A DNA stretch of 64,000 bases, taken from contig JADJBE010000001.1 in the NCBI GenBank assembly GCA_016703895.1, positions 187,501 to 251,500 of the forward strand, read 5' to 3'. This document shows positions 16,609 through 26,861 of this stretch, piece by piece (positions within the stretch are counted from its first letter, which is position 1; every line of letters begins with the position of its first letter). This stretch comes from Pseudomonadota bacterium. Its GTDB lineage: Bacteria > Pseudomonadota > Gammaproteobacteria > Steroidobacterales > Steroidobacteraceae. Both the position numbers and the translations under genes were made by a program. The notes under the pieces were generated by a model that was not told the DNA's origin, did no database searches, and was given only the letters and a program-made list of their open reading frames with translations.

Positions 16609-18021
16609 CCGGCTTCAAGCCCATTGCCTCGGGTGAGCCGCTCTTGATAAACAACCCGACCACGAAGCCGAGGAATACTGCGCCGGCGATCACGTCGAAC
16701 GGAACTTCGTAGCTCCCGTAGACGTCATACAGTTTGCCGGTGAGCCAGATACCCAGACCGCCACCCAAGGACTCCAGCAGGCTGACAGTGCCATTGATCC
16801 GCCCAATCTCGCGCAAGCCGAAATTATTGACGGTAAGCATGTTATACAGCGTAAAGAGACCGCCCCAGCCACAGCCGGTGATGCCGATGCCGATCCAAAC
16901 CCACTCGCGTCCACCCATGGCGATGAGCAGTACACCCGCGAACATCACACTGAGTGCGCCCAGAAAAACGAGTTTGCGATCGATCTTATCTGCCAGCCAA
17001 CCTATGGCGAGCTTGGAAATCGCCGCCAGAGTCCCGAGTAGCGCCAAGGACTCAGCGGCTTCCTTGGGTCCGTAGCCAAGCCCGCGCATGTGCAAGAACA
17101 TATGGTTGAACAGCGCCAGAATCGAGTAGTAAGTGAGGAAGCCACTCACACCGATAACCCAGAACGTGGGTGTGCGGATAGCAGCGGCAAAAGTGAGTCC
17201 AAAGGTCTTGAGGTCCTGAGCACCGGGCTCCTGACCAATGGCGACGACGCCCGCGTCCTTGGGCGTGCCGCGCAACACGAAAAATATGAGCACCGCGCGA
17301 GTGCCAGCGGCACGAGCGCCAGATAACCAAATGTCTCGCGCCAGCCATTCGACTGAATCAGCGCGGTGTTCAGCGGCGACAGCACGATGCCGCCGACACT
17401 GGTACCGAGTAGCGCAATACCAATCGCCAGCCCGCGACTCTTGAGAAACCAGGAGGTGACCAATACCACGACCACCATCGTGCCGGCCGTCGACAATGCC
17501 AACGAGAACACGACATGGATGATGTAGACCTGATGCAGCGCCATCGGGTCGATGAAACGGTAGTAGACGACAGCCGCCATGGTGCCGACGATGACCAGCA
17601 GGGCGGCCGACCGTGCGCCAAGACCTTGCGCTTCGCGCCAGACGATCACGGCCATCACGGCAAGACCGGCCAACGCCACCACAGCCAGCGGCGTGGCGAG
17701 GCCGCCACTGCCATCGACAGTCAGCTGGCTATAGCCAAAGTAGCCAGCTGACAGTAACAACATGCCCGTGATCAGCAGCCATTTGAGGTTGACCCGGTCG
17801 ATGACGATCCCGACGAACGGCGCCACCACTGCGGTAATCGCGAACGTCAGTAAGTCGCGGAACTTGAACGGTCCACGGTCCCAGCCGAACTCGGTCAGCA
17901 GCGCTTCGTCGAACACGGACAATGCCGTGGCGGTATAGCCGTTGCTGATGAACAGCACGGCCAGACCGATGAATGCGACAAACCACGGATACCACGGGCG
18001 CGACGCTACGGTGTTATTCAT
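16601..18021 (-). pseudogene. Major facilitator superfamily transporter, single frameshift
   Basis: Two adjoining frames together encode one 12-helix MFS transporter of about 473 residues. The N-terminal part (from ATG at 18021) covers the first six helices up to GWRETFGYLALVPLALA. The rest continues in another frame from VLIFFVLRGTPKDAG to the stop at 16601. The break is near 17293-17299, in a GCGCG run, and one missing base would restore the frame exactly. The cytoplasmic-loop motif GWLADKIDRK and glycine-rich helices are intact. It resembles the oxalate/formate-type and related monocarboxylate transporters; substrate unknown. A sequencing indel is as likely as real inactivation. Confidence 0.8.
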
Positions 18022-18050
18022 TGTTAGTAGCTCTTATTGTCGAATAGCGA

Positions 18051-18638
18051 TCAGACAAGTAGCGGCGCGTCGCCGCGGATTCGGTCCCACTGGAAGCTGG
18101 GGCCCGGATCGGTCTTCCGATCCGGAGCGATGTCACTATGGGCGACCATGTTCTCAAACGTCAGGCTTGGATAAGTTGCAAACAGCGCCGCGAGCAGTGC
18201 CCGCAAAGTATGGTACTGCTCTTCAGCGTAGCCCGCGGACTCAATCCCTTCGAGCTCGATGCCAACCGAGAAGTCGTTACACGCCTCGCGCCCGCGCCAA
18301 CTCGAACGGCCAGCATGCCAGGCACGCGCCGTAAATGGCACAAACTGCGTGATGTCACCGGATCGCGTGATCAAAACATGCGCAGACACGCGCATCCCTC
18401 GCAGGGTTTCGAAATAGGGGTGCTCGGCAAATGGTAACGACCCGCTGAACAACCGATCAATCCAGGGCCCACCAAATTCACCTGGTGGCAAACTGATGCA
18501 GTGAATGACCACCAGATCGAGACTCGAGCCCGCAGGTCGAGCATCGTAGTGCGGTGACAGCACTTGACGCACGCCGACCAACAGCCCGGTTGACGGTTCG
18601 ATTGCAAAAGTCGTGGGTGGGAGTGCGGTTGCTGCCAT
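18051..18638 (-). CDS. ampD: 1,6-anhydro-N-acetylmuramyl-L-alanine amidase AmpD
   Basis: Cytoplasmic zinc amidase of peptidoglycan recycling that removes the peptide from anhydro-muropeptides; in many bacteria its loss induces beta-lactamase. The 195-residue protein has the zinc ligands in VIHCISLPPGEFGG (His) and MVAHSDIAPDRKTDPGPSF (His and Asp), plus SVGIELEG. The N-terminus GLLVGVRQVLSPHYDARP matches AmpD. The start at 18638 fits the family; the frame is open further, to 18698 (ATG) and beyond, overlapping the promoter space of bioA. It lies 29 bp upstream of the MFS gene on the same strand. Confidence 0.95.
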   Translation of the reverse strand: MAATALPPTTFAIEPSTGLLVGVRQVLSPHYDARPAGSSLDLVVIHCISLPPGEFGGPWIDRLFSGSLPFAEHPYFETLRGMRVSAHVLITRSGDITQFVPFTARAWHAGRSSWRGREACNDFSVGIELEGIESAGYAEEQYHTLRALLAALFATYPSLTFENMVAHSDIAPDRKTDPGPSFQWDRIRGDAPLLV

Positions 18639-18710
18639 ACCGAAGGCGTCAAGAAGCCAGCGCCGATCATGCCACAATAGACCATCAAATCGGATCATCC
18701 TGAGGTTGCC

Positions 18711-20085
18711 ATGGCCGATCGCCCGCAAACCGTCGACCAGAATGCCCGCTGGGCAGCGCGTGATCTTGCGCATGTCTGGCACCCATGCACGCAGATGAAG
18801 GATCACGAGTCAGTACCTCTCATTCCCATCAAACGGGGCGACGGCGCATGGCTCGAGGATTACAACGGCAACCGCTATCTCGATGGCATCAGCTCCTGGT
18901 GGGTCAACCTCTTCGGCCACGCGAATCCGACCATCAACGCCGCAGTGCGCGCGCAGCTCGAACAGCTCGAGCACGTGATCTTTGCGGGCTTCACGCACGA
19001 GGTTGGCATCCGGCTCGCCGAGCAGTTGGTCCGACTGGTGCCGCCGGGACTGTCACGCTGCTTCTTCGCCGATAACGGCTCGGCAGCCGTGGAAGTGGCG
19101 CTCAAGATGAGTTTTCCACTACTGGCGCAACGTCGGTAAACCACGCAAGACCAAGTTTGTCACCCTTGCTAACAGCTATCACGGCGAAACTCTGGGTGCG
19201 CTTGCTGTGGGCAACGTGGATCTCTACAAAGCCACGTACGGGCCACTGCTGATGGACGTCATCACGGTGCCATCGCCTGACTGCTACTTGCGCGAACCTG
19301 GCGAGAGTTGGTCCGAGTATTCGACGCGCCAGTTCGCGCATATGGAGGCGACGCTCGCGGCGCATGCCGACGAGGTTGCCGCGGTCATCGTCGAGCCGTT
19401 GATTCAATGCGCGGGCAACATGCGCATGTACGATCCGTGCTACCTCACACTGCTGCGGGCCGCGTGCGATCGCCACGGCGTGCACTTGATCGCTGATGAG
19501 ATCGCGGTGGGCTTCGGTCGCACCGGCACCCTGTTTGCGTGTGAGCAAGCAGCTATCAGCCCCGACTTCCTGTGTTTGTCCAAGGGTCTCACCGGGGGCT
19601 ACTTGCCGCTGTCGGTGGTCATGACTGGTGAGCCGGTTTACCAGGCCTTCTATGATGAATACACCAAGCTCAACGCGTTTCTGCACTCGCACAGCTACAC
19701 CGGCAATCCGCTTGCCTGCGCAGCGGCGCTCGGCACCTTGGGCATTTTCGCAGCCGAGCCGATCATCGAGCGCAACCGTCAGCTGGCGCAGCAACTCGCG
19801 AGCAGCGTCGCGCATCTCGCTGATCATCCGCACGTTGTGGAGATCCGCCAACATGGCATGGTCCTCGCGATCGAATTGGCGAAAAACAAGACCACGCGTG
19901 AGCCGTTCGATTGGCGTGAGCGGCGTGGACTCAGAATCTATCGCCATGCGCTGAGTCGCGGTGCGCTATTGCGCCCGATCGGCAACGTTCTGTACTTCAT
20001 GCCGCCGTACGTTGTCACGCCGGAAGAGATCCTATTGCTAGCGCAGATTTCAACAGAAGGGATCGAGCTCGCCACATGCGATTGA
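18711..20085 (+). pseudogene. bioA: Adenosylmethionine-8-amino-7-oxononanoate aminotransferase, one-base frameshift
   Basis: PLP enzyme of biotin synthesis (KAPA to DAPA, with SAM as amino donor). The first frame runs from ATG 18711 through HVWHPCTQMKDHE and GISSWWVNLFGH to ALKMSF and stops at 19139. The rest (HYWRNVGKPRKTKFVTLANSYHGET onward, with IADEIAVGFGRTG and the PLP lysine in LSKGLTGG) is in another frame to 20085. Removing one T from the TTTT at 19112-19115 restores a continuous 457-residue protein. The 3' end overlaps rsmE by 10 bp. Given the single indel in a homopolymer and the otherwise perfect sequence, a sequencing error is the simplest explanation. Confidence 0.88.
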
Positions 20086-20846
20086 CACGTATCCATGTTC
20101 CGGTCGCCCTCGCGATCAACCAGCCCGCGACGTTGTCGCGTGCCGCGAGCTTGCACGTTACGCGTGTACTGCGCCTCGCCGTCGGCACGAAAATCGTGTT
20201 GTTCGATGGTCGCGGTGGCGAGTATGACGGTGAGATCCAGCAAACGACCCGCGCTGGCGTGACGGTATTGCCGACCCAGCATCGATTGATCGAACGTGAA
20301 GCGGACTCACACATCACGCTCATTCAGGCTTTGGCACGCGGCGAGAAGATGGACTGGATCGTGCAGAAAGCAACCGAACTGGGGGTCGCCCGCATCGTGC
20401 CGGTCGCGCTCGAGCGCTCAGTGGTGAAGCTGGACGATCACCAAGCCGAGAAGCGTCATGCGCACTGGTTGGCCGTCGCCATCAATGCCTGCGAGCAGTG
20501 CGGCCGCAATCGACTGCCGGAGATAGCTGCGCCCTGCGCTTTGAGCGCAGCACTCGAGACCGCCGCAGACGGTGAGAGCGACAATAGTTGCCAGCACTTG
20601 CGCGTACTGCTCGACCCCGCAGCGGCGGACTCATTGGACGCATACGTGCTGCCGCTGCGAGCGTCCTCGGCAAGCAGTGTCTTGATTGGCCCCGAGGGTG
20701 GCCTGACCGACGCGGAGATCGCAGCGGCGCGCGCCGCTGGCTTTGTTGCTGTCAATTTTGGCCCGCGCATCCTGCGCACCGAAACAGCGGCGATCGCCGC
20801 ACTCAGCGTACTGCAGTTCCTGGCTGGCCCGCGTTCACCCGACTGA
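20076..20846 (+). CDS. rsmE: 16S rRNA (uracil1498-N3)-methyltransferase
   Basis: Methylates U1498 of 16S rRNA using SAM; SPOUT-class knotted fold. The 256-residue protein has an N-terminal PUA-like domain (HVTRVLRLAVGTKIVLFDGRGGEY) and the C-terminal SPOUT motifs: EKMDWIVQKATELGVARIVPV, INACEQCGRNRLPEI, LIGPEGGLTDAEI and FGPRILRTETAAIAAL. The ATG overlaps the end of bioA by 10 bp, indicating translational coupling. Its stop codon directly abuts the stop of the convergent chpC-like gene, leaving no room for a terminator between them. Confidence 0.97.
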   Translation: MRLTRIHVPVALAINQPATLSRAASLHVTRVLRLAVGTKIVLFDGRGGEYDGEIQQTTRAGVTVLPTQHRLIEREADSHITLIQALARGEKMDWIVQKATELGVARIVPVALERSVVKLDDHQAEKRHAHWLAVAINACEQCGRNRLPEIAAPCALSAALETAADGESDNSCQHLRVLLDPAAADSLDAYVLPLRASSASSVLIGPEGGLTDAEIAAARAAGFVAVNFGPRILRTETAAIAALSVLQFLAGPRSPD

Positions 20847-21329
20847 CTACTCGATGGTGACGGATGTCTCGTCGGCGATCATCGCTTCGATACGCTCCAG
20901 ATCAGGAATCCAAGGCGCCTCGTTGACCATCCGCACCTGACAGATGATCGGTGTCCGCTCCGGGAACACCCGCGAGTTGTCGGGCCGCAAGACATCGGCG
21001 CTGACACGCACGAGCTGCGGAAATCCCTGCGAAATGATGCCGTAGCTACCAATCTCCAGCGAGCCGGAGAGTGCGTGCATCACGACGATGCGCGTACGGC
21101 CAGTAACTGGCGGTATCGTCTGGCCGCAGCAGCCCTCAAATGAAATCAGCGGAATGCGGCGGCCACCCCATTCGAACGTGCCGAGATACCACGGCGGTGC
21201 CCCCGGCATCTCGGTGGGTGGCTGGTGCCCCACGACCTCCGCAACACAAGCGCGCGGCAGTATCAGCCGACCGTCGAGTAACGGCACTAGCAGGCTGTAG
21301 ATTTCAGTCACCCGTTCAGCCACGGTCAA
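20847..21329 (-). CDS. chpC: CheW-domain protein of the Pil-Chp system, ChpC-like
   Basis: A 160-residue CheW-like adaptor, last gene of the pil-chp cluster. The CheW domain covers nearly the whole protein (LLVPLLDGRLILPRACVAEVVGH, YLGTFEWGGRRIPLISFE, RTRIVVMHALSG). In Pseudomonas the equivalent ChpC is an accessory coupling protein to the ChpA kinase. The start is TTG at 21329 overlapping the chpA stop by 4 bp (TTGA), or possibly the GTG two codons later. Order and strand, directly after chpA, support the assignment over a generic CheW. A chpB methylesterase gene is not present between the two. Confidence 0.8.
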   Translation of the reverse strand: MTVAERVTEIYSLLVPLLDGRLILPRACVAEVVGHQPPTEMPGAPPWYLGTFEWGGRRIPLISFEGCCGQTIPPVTGRTRIVVMHALSGSLEIGSYGIISQGFPQLVRVSADVLRPDNSRVFPERTPIICQVRMVNEAPWIPDLERIEAMIADETSVTIE

Positions 21330-24300
21330 TGCCCCGCACGCCTGGCTCGCCGCCGCTGCACCAGTGGTTCGATCGCCTCTAACAACTGCGCCTCTTGATA
21401 CGGCTTGCCGAGGTAGTCATCCACGCCGAGCTCGATGGCCCGTGCACGATGCTTCTCACCGACTCGAGAGGTGATCATGATGATCGGCACGTCGGCCAGA
21501 CGCGGATCGTTGCGCACCTGACCGGCAACCTCATAACCGTCCATACGCGGCATTTCGATGTCGAGCAGGATGATGTCGGGCGTGTGCTCTTGCAACACTT
21601 CCATCGCATCCACGCCATCGCGGGCCGTGAGCACGCGCATGTCATTGCGCTCCAACAGTCGCTGCGTGACACGACGTACTGTAATGGAGTCGTCGACGAC
21701 CAACACGAAGGTACGGCTGTCGGCCTTCTCGCGCGGCAGCATCGCCTCTGGACGCAGGCGCCAATCGGCGCGCACCAAGGCGCCAATGTCGAGAATGACG
21801 ACGATGCGGCCGTCGCCCAGGATCGTGGCGCCAGAAATGCCGCGGATCGCGGCAATCTGCGACCCTACCGATTTGACAACAATCTCACGGCTGCCTACTA
21901 ACTCGTCGGCAATCAGTCCTGTCGAGTGGTCGCCGGCGCGCACCAGCACCACCGGCACGGTCACGTCGGTCTCTGGCAGCGGCGATGGCTCACGGCCGAT
22001 GTACATTGCGAGGTGCTGGAAGCGGTACTTCTGCCCGCCATACTCGAAGGGCTCGGCGTCGCTGCCAAGATGCGCGCTGACTTCATTGCGAGCCAGCCGC
22101 ACGACCCCTTCGACCGTCGGCAACGGCAGTGCGTAGTATTCATCGGCGGTGCGCAGAATCAGCGCATGACTGATTGCGAGCGTCAGCGGCAACCGAATCG
22201 TGAACCGTGAACCCTCGCCCTCGCGGGTTTCCATGTGCAACGCGCCGCCGAGCTTCTTGATTTCGGTGGCCACAACGTCCATGCCAACACCGCGGCCGGC
22301 AGACTGGGTCACGGCGCCGGCGGTCGAGAACCCGGGCTCGAGCACGAGCTGAATGACGTCCGCATCGGAGAGTTGCTGATCCTTTTGGATCATGCCGAGC
22401 GTCACGCCCTTGTCGCGTATGGCGCGCAGATTCATGCCAGCGCCGTCGTCGGCGACTTCGACCACCACTTCGGAGCCTTCGCGATGCAACGACACATTGA
22501 TCCGACCGGTCTCGTTCTTGCCGCGATCGCGTCGCTCGTCAGGCAGTTCGATGCCGTGCACGACGGCGTTGCGCAGCATGTGCTCGAACGGCGGCAACAT
22601 GCGCTCAAGCACCTGGCGATCGAGCTCACCCGTTGCGCCATCGACTATCAACTCTGCGCGCTTGTCACTGTCGGCGGCGGCCTGCCTGACAATGCGAGAC
22701 AGGCGCTGCACGTGCCGCTGGAATGGCACCATGCGGGTACGCATGAGGCCATTTTGCAACTCGGTGATCGTGCGCGCCTGCTGCTGCAACAGACCATTGG
22801 TATCTTTGGTCAGCGTCTCCAGCAACTGCTGAATACTCGCGACGTCATTGGCGGTTTCGGCCAAGGCGCGGGAGTACTGCTGAATGGCCGAATAGCGATC
22901 GAGTTCAAGCGGGTCGAAGTCGCCGCGTGCCCCGCCCTCTTCTTCGTAGCGGTGCAGAATCTGCGCCTCGGTCTCGATCTCGAGCTTGCGCAGCTGCTCT
23001 TTCAACCGCGCCACGGTACGCGACAGTTCGCCGACATTGAAGTCGATCGAACTCATTTGCTGCTCGAGGCGCGCCCGCGCGATGCTGGCTTCGCCGGAGT
23101 TGTTAAGTAGCTGATCCAACAACTCGGCATCGACACGCGCGAGTTCCGGGCGATCATGCTGCGCAACAGGTTCTCGTCCAGGCGGCACCGGCGCTGGTGC
23201 AGGCATCTCGGCCTCGGCACTCTGGGCGACCCACGACTGACCGATGCGGTCCTGCAGCGCCGCGCCGGCAACCAACGCAGGCGTTACGATCTCGGCCGGA
23301 AGGTCCGCGGCTGGTGCATCAGCAAAGATTTCAGCAGGTATTTCTGCTGGCGGTGCCTCGTCAGCGAGCTCTGACTCAGTCGACTCTGGGTCCGGCCATA
23401 GCTCCTCCGCCGTAACCGATTCAGTGCCGTCCGCCGTGCCATCCACGGTCGCGACAATGACAATCTCTTCATCATCCGCATCGGCCAGCGATGGCTCAAC
23501 CAAGACCTCAGTGCGGACATACGGATCGACGGCTGCGCTATCGGCCGAGGTCGGCTGCGAGAGCGCGCGGATCTGTTCAATCAAACGCCGGCCACTCGGT
23601 ACACCACTACCTGCCGCAACGAGCTCTCGCATACGCGCGAGCTCATCCAGCGACGCTTGCGCAGCGGCATAGGCAGCTGCAGCGTCCGTCACGATGCCGC
23701 TCTCGAGCTGCATCACCAGTGTCTCGAGTTCATGGGCGAGATCGCCCATCGGCGTGATGCCCGCCATGCGCGCACCGCCCTTCAGAGTGTGGAGCGGCCG
23801 CTTCAGCGCCAGAAGATTTGTCTTGTCGTCACGCTCAGCATTCCATGCCGCGAGCGCGCTTTCCGCTGAGTCAATCAGCTCGGTCGCCTCGTCGGTAAAA
23901 ATGCCGGCAATCTCGGGATCAAAGTCGGTCAACAATTCGTCGTCAGCGGCCGCGTCTGCGCCTTCGTCCGACGAATCATCTGCGGCCATGAACGAACTGA
24001 TGTCGATCTGCTGTGACGCATCGATGATGCGCTTGTCGAGCGCACGCTCGGCCATTGCAATGCGTTCCAGCAAAACGGTGTGCGAGACAAAGAACCCGGA
24101 AGTCTCGTTGAGGTTATCTGCCACGGACTCCATCGCGTCCATGCACTGCTCGAGCAGATCCAGATCCGACGTTTCGAGACCCACGCCGCTGTCAAGGATT
24201 TACGCAACCAGTGATCACACGGAGCCATCAAGCGAATGCCCTGGCGCACTTCAGCCATACGTGAGCTACCGGTCAACGTATGGCAGGCTCGGTACACCGC

Positions 24301-26852
24301 CTCGCTCACTGAGTGTGGCTCGCTTCGGTCACGCTCGTAAGCGACGTAACCACGCACGGCCGCCACGTGTGTGCCAGTCTCACGGACATAGATGTCGCTG
24401 AGCTGCATCCCGCCAGAAGACACTTCCGCCGCGGCAGGCGCCAAGGACCGGTTGATGCCGGTTTCAGCATCAGCATCGACTGGCAGATCCAATTCATCCG
24501 CGTCGAGCGTCACAGTGGCCGTGCGCTCAAACTGCGACTGATCGACGAACCCTCGTCCGGTAGCGGCCAGCTGCGCCTGCGAGCCAGCGGCGCGCGGCCG
24601 CCAATCGGGCGGCTTGTTAGCGGCAAGAGCGTGTGCACGGTCGACTAGTAGCGCGACGGCCGCCGGTGGTGGCTGACCCGCCGCCTAAAGCGGCCGCCAT
24701 CTGCGGGGCGATCGCTACGGCCTCGCGCAGTGTGACCAGGATATCCTGCGAGCGTGACAAGGTATTTTCGAGAATCCGGTTGAGCAGATTCTCGATCGAC
24801 CAGGCGAAATCGGCCATGTCGAGCGCGCCCACCATACGGCCGCTGCCCTTCAAGGTATGGAAGGCTCGGCGTACGTCTGCCAGTGAGTCGACCGCCAACG
24901 GATTCGCATCCCACTGCGGCAACAACTGCGCAATCTTGGCAATCTCTTCGCGCGCCTCTTCTATATAAAGGGCGAGCAGGTCGGGGTCGACCGGCTCGGG
25001 GGGCAACTCCGGCCTGACGATCGTGCGACTCAAGACTGGCAGATCAATGCCCGCCGTCGCCACGTCCGTCAACAACACCTCGCCGGCAACAACTTCCGGT
25101 GGGTTCCAGGCGGACGGTGGCGGCGAACGCCTCCGGACCCACTGGTGCGACGGTCGGCACCGTACGGCGGGGCAACTGCGCCAGCGCGTCCAGACACGTC
25201 TCCGCATTGTCGAGCATGTACCAGGGATCGGCGCGGCCAGCCTGCAGCGTCTCCATGTAATACTCGAGGCTAACAATAGCGTCGGCCAGACGATCGAGGT
25301 ACGCCGTCGGCGCCACCATGCTGCCTGGCTGCAGCATCGTCTTGAGATGCTGACCGACGCGCTCGATGATCTCGACCGCCCTAACCTTACCGAGCATCAG
25401 CAACCCGGCCTTGATGCCGCGCAGCAGGTCGGGCCAGCTATCGAGCGCCGCAGCATCCAGCGTGCCGCTGACGTTCTGCGACACGGCTTCCTTGATGCGC
25501 ACCAGGTTGACGCTGCACTCACGCAGCACCGCCGCCTGCACCTGCTGGAAGTCGACATCGCCGCCCGTGGCATCGCCCGGCACGGCAGCCTTCGGAACGA
25601 TCAGCCCGACGAGATCGCGGTCGAGCCGATCCTCTACATTGATGAGCGTGGCAGCAATCTGCACCAGCGCGGCATGGTCAGCGGGGTTAGCGCCGTTGAC
25701 GATGGTTTCGAGACGCGTGGTTTCCGCCAGCACCCGCGAGCGGAGCTCGCCGAGGCCCAACACACCGAGCGTGTCGCCAATCTTGCGCAGCATGGCAAGC
25801 TGTGGCTCGAGCTCAGCGCCCTGACCGCCGCGCCGCACGAAGATGTCGAGCACATCCTTGATCTTGCCGAGATCCTCGCGGATTGCTGCCGCGACCGTCT
25901 GCATCAACTTGACGGACGGCGCAGAGAGATTCTCGCGTTCCTGCTCGATCGAATCGTCGACGGGCAAGAGCTCACCCAAGCGGAAAGACGCCCGAACCGC
26001 GCTGATACGCGGCCCCGTGCTGGTGGACCGTGCCACATAATAGAGCAGGTTATTGAGTAGCTCGACCGGGGGCGACTGCGCGTAATGCGCTTCGCCCAGT
26101 TTGTAGAGCCGCAGGATTTCACGGTCCGCCAGGCCTAACAATCGTTTTACCGAAACGCCGGCTTCGAGCCCGTCTTCACGTAGCGCTTCGAGTACCGCGC
26201 CGACCACCCACCAGAGCTGGAACACCGGCTGGGTTGTGGCCACTTGCTCGAGCTGATGCGACACCGCGGTCAGAATGTCGAGGTTCTGCTCCGCGCGCTC
26301 GCCGCGTATCCAACCGATGAGACCCACCTGAAACCGCGCCCGAAGTTTCCGTGCCCATTGTGCGGTGGTTAGGGCTTCATCGCGGCCGCCAGCACCGGCA
26401 GGCGCAGCCTGCTTGTCCGACTTGAGATTGAGCAGCAGCAGCGTGCCTTCGGAGAGCAACGGGCTACCGCGTACGGCACGCAGATCGTTGAGCAGCGGCA
26501 ACAACACGAGCGCAAGGTCACGACCGCCCGCCAGCACTCGTTCGAGGTAGCCCGGCAGCTGCACCATTGCGCGCATCAGCGCGTCAAGCGCCTCAGCCTG
26601 ATTCTTGCGCGCGCTGGCCGACAATAGATAGTGCGAGACATGCTCCATTTCCTCGGCGAGCAACGCAGCGCCGTAGATCTCGAGCACGCGCAACACGCCT
26701 TGAATCTGGTGCAGGTCAGCGCTGCAACGTTCCAGCAGCGTGATGTTCTCTTGCTGCTCGACGTAGGTCTCAAGCGCGTTGCGCGCTTCATTCAGCGAAT
26801 GGTTGATCTCGCGACCGACGAGATCCAAGGTCTGCATGGCGACTTCAGACAT
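21326..26852 (-). pseudogene. chpA: ChpA chemotaxis-type hybrid histidine kinase, three frameshifts
   Basis: Central kinase of the Pil-Chp pathway, controlling twitching and surface-dependent signalling. Pieced together across four frames it is about 1841 residues. The first segment (26852 to about 25103) is helical with degenerate Hpt modules. The next holds Hpt motif FHTLKGSGRM (to about 24660), the third CHTLTGSSRM (to about 24190). The last segment has LHTLKGGARM, then a CheA core with EHMLRNAVVHGIE (N box), VADDGAGM (G1) and GRGVGMDVV (G2), a CheW domain and a receiver (VVDDSITVRR, LLDIEMPRMDGYEV). Breaks: an extra base at 25101-25106, an extra base at 24658-24666, a missing base at about 24185-24192. 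The net shift leaves an exact multiple of three. The domains are otherwise well preserved, so indel errors are likely. Confidence 0.85.
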
Positions 26853-26861
26853 CGGGCGCGA

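Noticed and set aside
19100..19140. Programmed frameshifting in bioA
   Set aside because: The run is only four T residues, there is no slippery heptamer or following structure, and BioA is not known to use recoding; an indel is simpler.
22235..23110. Long + strand frame opposite chpA
   Set aside because: It overlaps the conserved CheA core on the other strand and has no recognisable domain.
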